Assembly: GCF_037975245.1 (NCBI RefSeq)
Contig: NC_092567.1
Span: forward strand, 18,668,876 to 18,732,875
Reading direction: 5' to 3'
DNA: 64,000 nucleotides
Source of the DNA: Apostichopus japonicus
Taxonomy: Eukaryota > Echinodermata > Holothuroidea > Aspidochirotida > Stichopodidae
The stretch's first letter is position 1, and each line of letters begins with the position of its first letter. The notes below the pieces were generated by a model. That model ran no database searches. It worked only from the letters and a program-made list of their open reading frames with translations, and had not been told where the DNA came from. Positions 58,590 to 64,000 of the stretch are shown in pieces. The position numbers and the translations under genes were made by a program.

Positions 58590-60060
58590 GGAGAAGTATT
58601 TATATCCCATTAATAGAGAAAGAATTATGTTTCAATTGGTAGCATGCAACTTAAAATTTTGCAAACATTAGATACAATCAAACAATAACAAGGTTCATTT
58701 ACAAGGTAATCCACTGCCCTTTATTTCACATTAGTCTGTGACATCAGAAGGTCACAGCTTTCAATAATTATACAAACAAATTCCCTTGATGGGTGCTTCG
58801 TTAGATTCCTGCAATTTTCAAGTTTATCAATGTAATAAGTTCTGAATGTGGCAATGTGGAGAAGCTTTGGGATAATCTGTGGATAAGACTGCCAGACTAT
58901 CAACAAGATTTCACATCCATGCAACTCCAACTGCTTCCTTCACCTCCTTGCAGATGTACCACATGTCCAAAAAAAAGTCAGCATTGGTTAATGTAATTAA
59001 AATCTGGCTTCCTCCTGAGCTGGCAAATACACATGAATTGTCAAGTACAGAGGTCAGTGTGAAACCACTGAAAGATCTTCTCAGCTTTCAAGAAAACAAA
59101 GACTTGAAGCCAAATTGACAGAGGCCACACTGATACCATTCCACTCTCATAAGATGAAGGTATCACACACACTTCATTTTGCTTCTGCGATGCAGTGCCT
59201 GGTAGACTGTGAGGGTCACCCAATGGATGTTTTAACAACTGCCTGGTTTATAGAGCTCTGCAACAGATAATTCATCCTAATGTCTAGTCGTCATCCTGTC
59301 ATGGCCTTGAGCAAGTTGAACCCACTTCAACACAAAGCAGCTATTGAATTCTTGTCTAGGTACTGTCAAATCCACATCACCATCATTGCTGGTTCCAGCT
59401 ACACTGACCATGATAAAAGAGTACAATGAGGGTTTTTTAATTCACCCAACAGAGCTTGCATTCCAGTACCTTTGGGCAGCTGAAAAGATATTCAGAAATT
59501 GTTATATATGAGTGTGTTTGTATGCATGCGTACGTGTGATTTTCTTGCTTTACAGAACAGCCCATTTTGATAAGCTATGTAACGTGGAAACCTGCCAATC
59601 ATATGTTTGAAATAGGACAGGCTGAAACGATTCTTAAATGAAAAGCTTAACGACTTCTTGCATTTTTATACATCACTGTTCAGGTAAGGCCAGTCAGGGC
59701 AGTATGAAGAATAAGTAACAATTAATAATTATCATTATGGCCATTTGCTGTCTGCATAATAACAAACTGAATGATGTCATCAGCCCTGTGCTCAGTTGAC
59801 AACACTGACAAGTAGGCACACTATGTCAGTGTGATCCATGAAACCTTATTAAGGACATGACCATATAGTATATATGTTAATGGAAAATACATAAGCTACA
59901 ACATACACCAGTATTCAGTTGTTGCAGGTTTTTTTTTTTCTCGACAGACTCATTCAATCTGTTGCACCTAGTACTACATTCCTGAGAAATTAACACCACA
60001 ATATCAGTCTTAGGTTTGCCCACAGACTCCCAACTATTGCTAACTCCTACACTCAAGTAT

Positions 60061-60420
60061 ATAGTTTAGTTTAGTAGAAAAAAAGACCAGGAGAGACATT
60101 CAAGTCCCCATTAAGGACCCTAAGGCTATATGAGAGGAATAAAACTGCGGACATCAAATGTCATACCCAATTACAATGCTTAATGTACTCATCCAAAGTA
60201 TTCTTAAACCCATTCACACTACTTGCAATTCAACCTTCTCAGGCAAACCATTCCATCCATTCACAACCCTTGTATAAGTTGTATTAGACTTTAGAGAAAA
60301 AGTTATGCCGAATATTAATCCTACTATGTAACTTTTGGAGTTTAATACAATGACCTCTGGTACAACTACTTTTGGCAAACCTGAAAAGATCAGTGAAGCA
60401 TAAATTGTCATTTTATGTGT
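60061..60420 (-). mobile_element. Degraded LINE 3' end (nested)
   Basis: The minus strand shows broken pieces of a reverse-transcriptase C-terminal region: SCTRGH, then a WNGLPEKVELQVV-like stretch, then VNGFKNTLDEYIKH, in shifting frames. The 3' end matches the fragment at 6915-6990. It is dead and truncated, inside the hAT-like element. Confidence 0.7.
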
Positions 60421-60951
60421 AGGCCTACTTTATTTAATTGAAGGATCTATTAATGTAGGCCTGATGCTATAGTTGTGCGTCTGTAATCTAGCCTAGCCAG
60501 GACTGTGATGTGTGCTTTTCGTTTGTATAACTAAAGTAGGACTAGTAGTATGAGGCGTAAAATAAAACAAGTGTAATGACAGGTTTTCAGCTAGTTTTCT
60601 ATGCATTTCAAGTGTGAAGATAAACGTAAATGTGATTAACTAACGCATACTCTAATTCATTACCTGATATCCATTTTGTTCCTCGTATGCCTGTCAAAAT
60701 CTGACATTCTGAGTCGCTTCGTTTGTTCGCAACGAGCACAGTGTGCAAAGCTGCTATATATTGTGTGTGGTGTTTTTCGTGTTTCGCGCAACTGGTAACG
60801 ACAACTGGACCTATTTTGATGCCCATGGTTTGCGTGTGACGTCACAAGTCGCCAGTTGGCCAAACTCTCTCTATATACGGCTCTGACTGTGGCTTCTGAC
60901 TAGCACCCCCAAGCAAAGAAATGGCTCTATAGGGATCACCACCGACCAAAG

Positions 60952-61024
60952 GGCTGGATGGCTCAGTGGGTAGAGCGACAGGCTTGTAACACAGAGGTCA
61001 CTGGTTCGAATCCTGTTCTAGCCA
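60952..61024 (+). pseudogene. tRNA-Thr(TGT)-like pseudogene or SINE head
   Basis: The acceptor stem (GGCTGGA with TCTAGCC, one G-T pair) and the D-stem (GCTC/GAGC) pair. The anticodon loop CTTGTAA gives TGT, and the B-box GGTTCGAATCC is perfect. The anticodon stem is broken (ACAGG against CACAG, only one pair) and the T-stem has a T-T mismatch. It is therefore tRNA-derived but probably not functional. Confidence 0.6.
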
Positions 61025-61261
61025 TATATTTCTAAGCTCTTTTCCTATATTTGTTTCAGCTAGTTTCTCACTGCTAAAACACAAAACCGACAGATATTTT
61101 GTGCAAAACTGCCCTCCAAGATATGTTGATACGAGACAAAAATTCTGTCTGGGCCTCTCTGCTAAATTGAATCTCTGTCTTCTGATGTATGAGATGATAT
61201 AGTACGCTCACCTTTGCTTGTATCAATAAGAAGAAAATGTTCACCCGATTCTCCTTGTCGT

Positions 61262-61364
61262 CACGATAACTAACGTGGTTCTTGCTAATGGTGATCCACG
61301 ATAGTTATCGTGCTGTGTTATAACTTCATCACACATGTTATGAATTTCACGATAACTATCGTGG
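61262..61364. repeat. Cluster of three CACGATAACTATCGTG palindromes
   Basis: CACGATAACTAACGTGG (61262-61278), CCACGATAGTTATCGTG (61296-61312) and CACGATAACTATCGTGG (61348-61364). The last two are exact 17-bp reverse complements, and each is itself nearly palindromic. Confidence 0.8.
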
Positions 61365-64000
61365 ACCCTTACAAGCCATTCAAGGAGACTTTTGATAGTC
61401 GGATATTACAGAAAGCGACTGGGATGCTCACTCTAAAGTATTGACAATTAACATTTAACATTGCGAAATCCACTTACTTTTGAAGGTCTCACTGAACTAA
61501 ATTGTTTGACCAGCGGCGCATAAGATTCAACCCTAAGCTAGGGTTGACTGACAAAGCAGGCCAGTGTAACCGTTTTTAGAAGTGATTGTCAGTTAGTGAG
61601 CAATTTGTGATTTCGGTTTATTTTTCGCCACAGTAGTACAAAACACATGCAGTTAATTCCAATTCTTAATATTTTTTCACATTATATTATTGGATGAGAA
61701 ACACTCATTCAGCAGTAATGTAATCTAAAAAATTTATGTCAAATATTGCTTTGCTTTGGAAGCCATCGGGGGAGAAATGCCCTCCCACTTGCAACATTCT
61801 CCCGCTTTCAATTTATTTAATGTAATGGTCACATGGTCAATCATAAGTGCATCATCATGTCAAATTGCTAAATACATACAACTACATTTCAGTCTATATA
61901 CATTATCAGTAATATTTGTAATACTTTTTTTTATTAAGAATTCTGACAAATGGTTACCACACTTGCAATTATGAAGATTTAAAGCAGATTGACCTCATAT
62001 ATGTTATATAATTGCATCAAAGTCAACAGGGCACTACTTATTATGGGCCACTCACCCATCAAGTATTTTATTGAGGAAACCAAACCCATCGATTATCATG
62101 AAGATGCCCAACAGTCCCCACCAACCAACTTGACCCCCCTTTTGCATTCACTGATCTAGCATCCCTTTTCGAACCTTCACTCGCGATTGCTCCAAGAACA
62201 AGGAGGATGTTTCATGCATTTGCAGTTGTCTGACCCCCCCCCCCTTAAAAACAAAAAAATGAAAGAAGATATGACATTATGGTACTGGTATATTTGCCTG
62301 CACAGATGGGTTGTGGTTGGGTACCATTCTTGCGATTTATACGTTTTCTTGTTACTACTCATGCTAGCTATGGTCATGCAACTTACACTGAACATTTTCA
62401 GGTCAATACCATATTTGCACCCAATACTGACGAAACTATTCCATGTTCATTTCCGACATTTTTCGGTACAACCATGGACCACCACATACATATTTTCCGG
62501 GGTAATTAAACTATCATATCAGAAACGATGGAAAGAACATGATAGGAACCCGCCTGACAGAAACTTTTCCCTACGTAACAGTGCTTAGGTCAGTAACGTG
62601 TCAATCATTGAGGTAGCAAGTCCCTGTCAAATGTGACTTGATACTATGATACTTCATTGGAATCATCTAATTGTGGTGACGACGGTTTGGCTGCCAGTTA
62701 ACCAACATCTTCCAATTTAATTGTTGTAATCAAAGTTTTGAGTCGACTTCTTCAACAGTAAAATATCGATCCTTTCAGTATTCCTGTTGATTCAAGTTTT
62801 TGATATGACCTTCATGTGCCATATTGTTCATTAATCTTTTTCATCTATATAATCTTGTGGTGCTAATTTTATCCATGCAAATGTTTGTCAAAAGGCAGAA
62901 ATAAATAATAAATAAAAACAGTTGAAGAAGTTTGACCAAAGGTAGGTGACCATATTTGAAAATCTACCATATTTGGGCGCAATGCAACATACCATTAAGA
63001 AATAGTGTTCTTAGGAATGGCAAGACTTGTTTCCCAGCAGCCACATGATTTTGCTGTAAGGAACAATATTCTCATTACTGATCAGAAGAAAAGATAAGAA
63101 ATGGTGAACACATTGGCACACACAGTGTAGAGAGAGCCCATATCTTCACAGAAAGAAATAGAATACCATATTAGACATGTATTGGTTATCACAAGAACTA
63201 CACAAGTGCTTGATGCCAAAATCTCCTATTGGGGCTGACGTGTTATCATACATTGCACGATACCTGTGAGCCACATAATTGTTTCTGATTTTTTTTTCAT
63301 GTACCAGACACTAGGTGATGTCCATTCTTTAAAGGTCATCTTATGTATTGCCGGATTGGTTCTTCAAGTCAATTTTCATATGCTCTGCTTTGCTGCAGAG
63401 TTACATTTTCGCAACACAAGTCACACAGAAAGAAGAAACAGAAAACAAGTATTGATGAAATTTTAATAGATTCTTATTTGGAATACATATAAAAAGGTGA
63501 TTGTCATATTGCATCATTATAATAGACAGCTTAACTATCTCAAGTGATACATGGTAACATTACATATGTTGTGTTCATGTAGGAAGTAGAAACCTCTCTA
63601 GTAAGCTTTGAATCTATTCCTTGAATGAACCTATCATGTAACTCATGTGATATCAACTTAGTAGATGTTAACTCCCATAAGTCCCAAATAGCACTTTCGA
63701 GTCATACTTAACCACAACATTCTAGTGAAGATGAGCCGCGACTCCAATTCAGCAAATGGCCACATATATATGCGACCCAAAAAATGTTGAGGAATTTTCA
63801 CAACATTCTAGCAAAATAAAAAATGTGTAAAATATGTAAACCTATTAAATGTATGTAGAGCTTAATAATGTGTTATGACACACTAGTTATTTTTGACTGG
63901 CATTTTTGGGGGGATCAGAGGGTATGACATGATACTACACTCTAATACTGTACATATGAAAATGAGCTCTTTAATACCATGGTAGTCTGGTTAAAGGGAG
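61365..64000. other. No gene recognised (probable SAMM50 intron or 5' flank)
   Basis: No SAMM50 POTRA-domain exon or other exon was recognised on either strand. A C-run lies at 62233-62245. Open frames of up to 133 codons lack family resemblance and splice support. Confidence 0.4.

Larger units (their letters stand above)
56661..60885. mobile_element. 4.2 kb hAT-like element with perfect 8-bp duplication
   Basis: Both ends carry a perfect 31-bp inverted repeat starting CAGAGCCGTATATAGAGAGA and continuing GTTTGGCCAAC. The flanks are identical (ACTGTGGC at 56653-56660 and 60886-60893). This is the hAT pattern: CA-start termini and an 8-bp duplication. No transposase (BED finger or hAT C-terminal dimerisation region) was recognised, so it seems non-autonomous or heavily decayed. 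Nested inside are a TTAA MITE (58227-58589) and a LINE fragment (60061-60420). Many TAGGCCTA-type phrases occur at 56980-57660. It lies upstream of the first SAMM50 exon in the window, probably in an intron. Confidence 0.8.

Noticed and set aside
58024-60706. Possible 5' exons inside the 4.2 kb element (MSDFDRHTRNKMDI frame joined to 58024-58061)
   Set aside because: Joining the candidate exons gives an immediate stop codon, and neither piece resembles SAMM50 or a transposase.
60952-61024. Functional tRNA-Thr gene
   Set aside because: The anticodon stem is broken and the T-stem mismatched; kept only as a tRNA-derived pseudogene.

Overview
The window is animal nuclear DNA. It has spliced genes with GT-AG introns, dense intronic repeats, SINEs, LINE fragments, several DNA-transposon families and long microsatellites, and no bacterial-style operons. 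The gene content (invertebrate-type lysozyme, isopentenyl phosphate kinase, TM7SF3, SAMM50) suits a marine invertebrate deuterostome. An echinoderm, perhaps a sea cucumber, is my best guess; the species is inference.

Layout. 1-5.7 kb: no gene seen, three small DNA-transposon derivatives. 5.7-24.5 kb: two diverged tandem blocks, each with one minus-strand i-type lysozyme gene. Copy A (7526-15707, 137 aa) is a plain lysozyme. Copy B (20208-24126, 252 aa) has two extra cysteine-rich modules, each on a phase-1 exon. A third partial block (about 25.6-27.7 kb) leads into the isopentenyl phosphate kinase gene (27668-33069, plus, five exons, 285 aa). A broken copy of that kinase's first exon lies beside lysozyme A. 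Next come TM7SF3 (34725-45162, plus, ten exons, 552 aa) and, convergent with it, SAMM50 (seven exons between 50612 and 56366, minus). SAMM50 is incomplete: its 5' exons, one internal exon and the last exon were not found.

The standout is a 5.87 kb element in intron 1 of lysozyme A (9030-14899). It has nearly identical terminal inverted repeats of 2.1-2.3 kb, a 6-bp target duplication (TTCATG), a C2H2 zinc-finger ORF with acidic internal repeats, and a frameshifted relic of an adenovirus-type cysteine protease. I read it as an internally deleted Polinton/Maverick derivative. Lysozyme B has the matching empty site, so the insertion appears to postdate the duplication.

Other notable structures: a run of decayed copies of a TM7SF3 acceptor/exon start in which AG is followed directly by a donor-like GTAAG; a minisatellite of about 22 units, most carrying GTGAGT, just after a TM7SF3 exon; inverted copies of a TTAA-flanked MITE on both sides of the last kinase exon; and a 4.2 kb hAT-like element with a perfect 8-bp target duplication beside SAMM50.

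The genes do not form one pathway. The lysozymes are secreted antibacterial or digestive enzymes, the kinase serves isoprenoid supply, TM7SF3 is a seven-pass membrane protein, and SAMM50 builds beta-barrels in the mitochondrial outer membrane. All exon models are hand-built from splice consensus, frame and family similarity.
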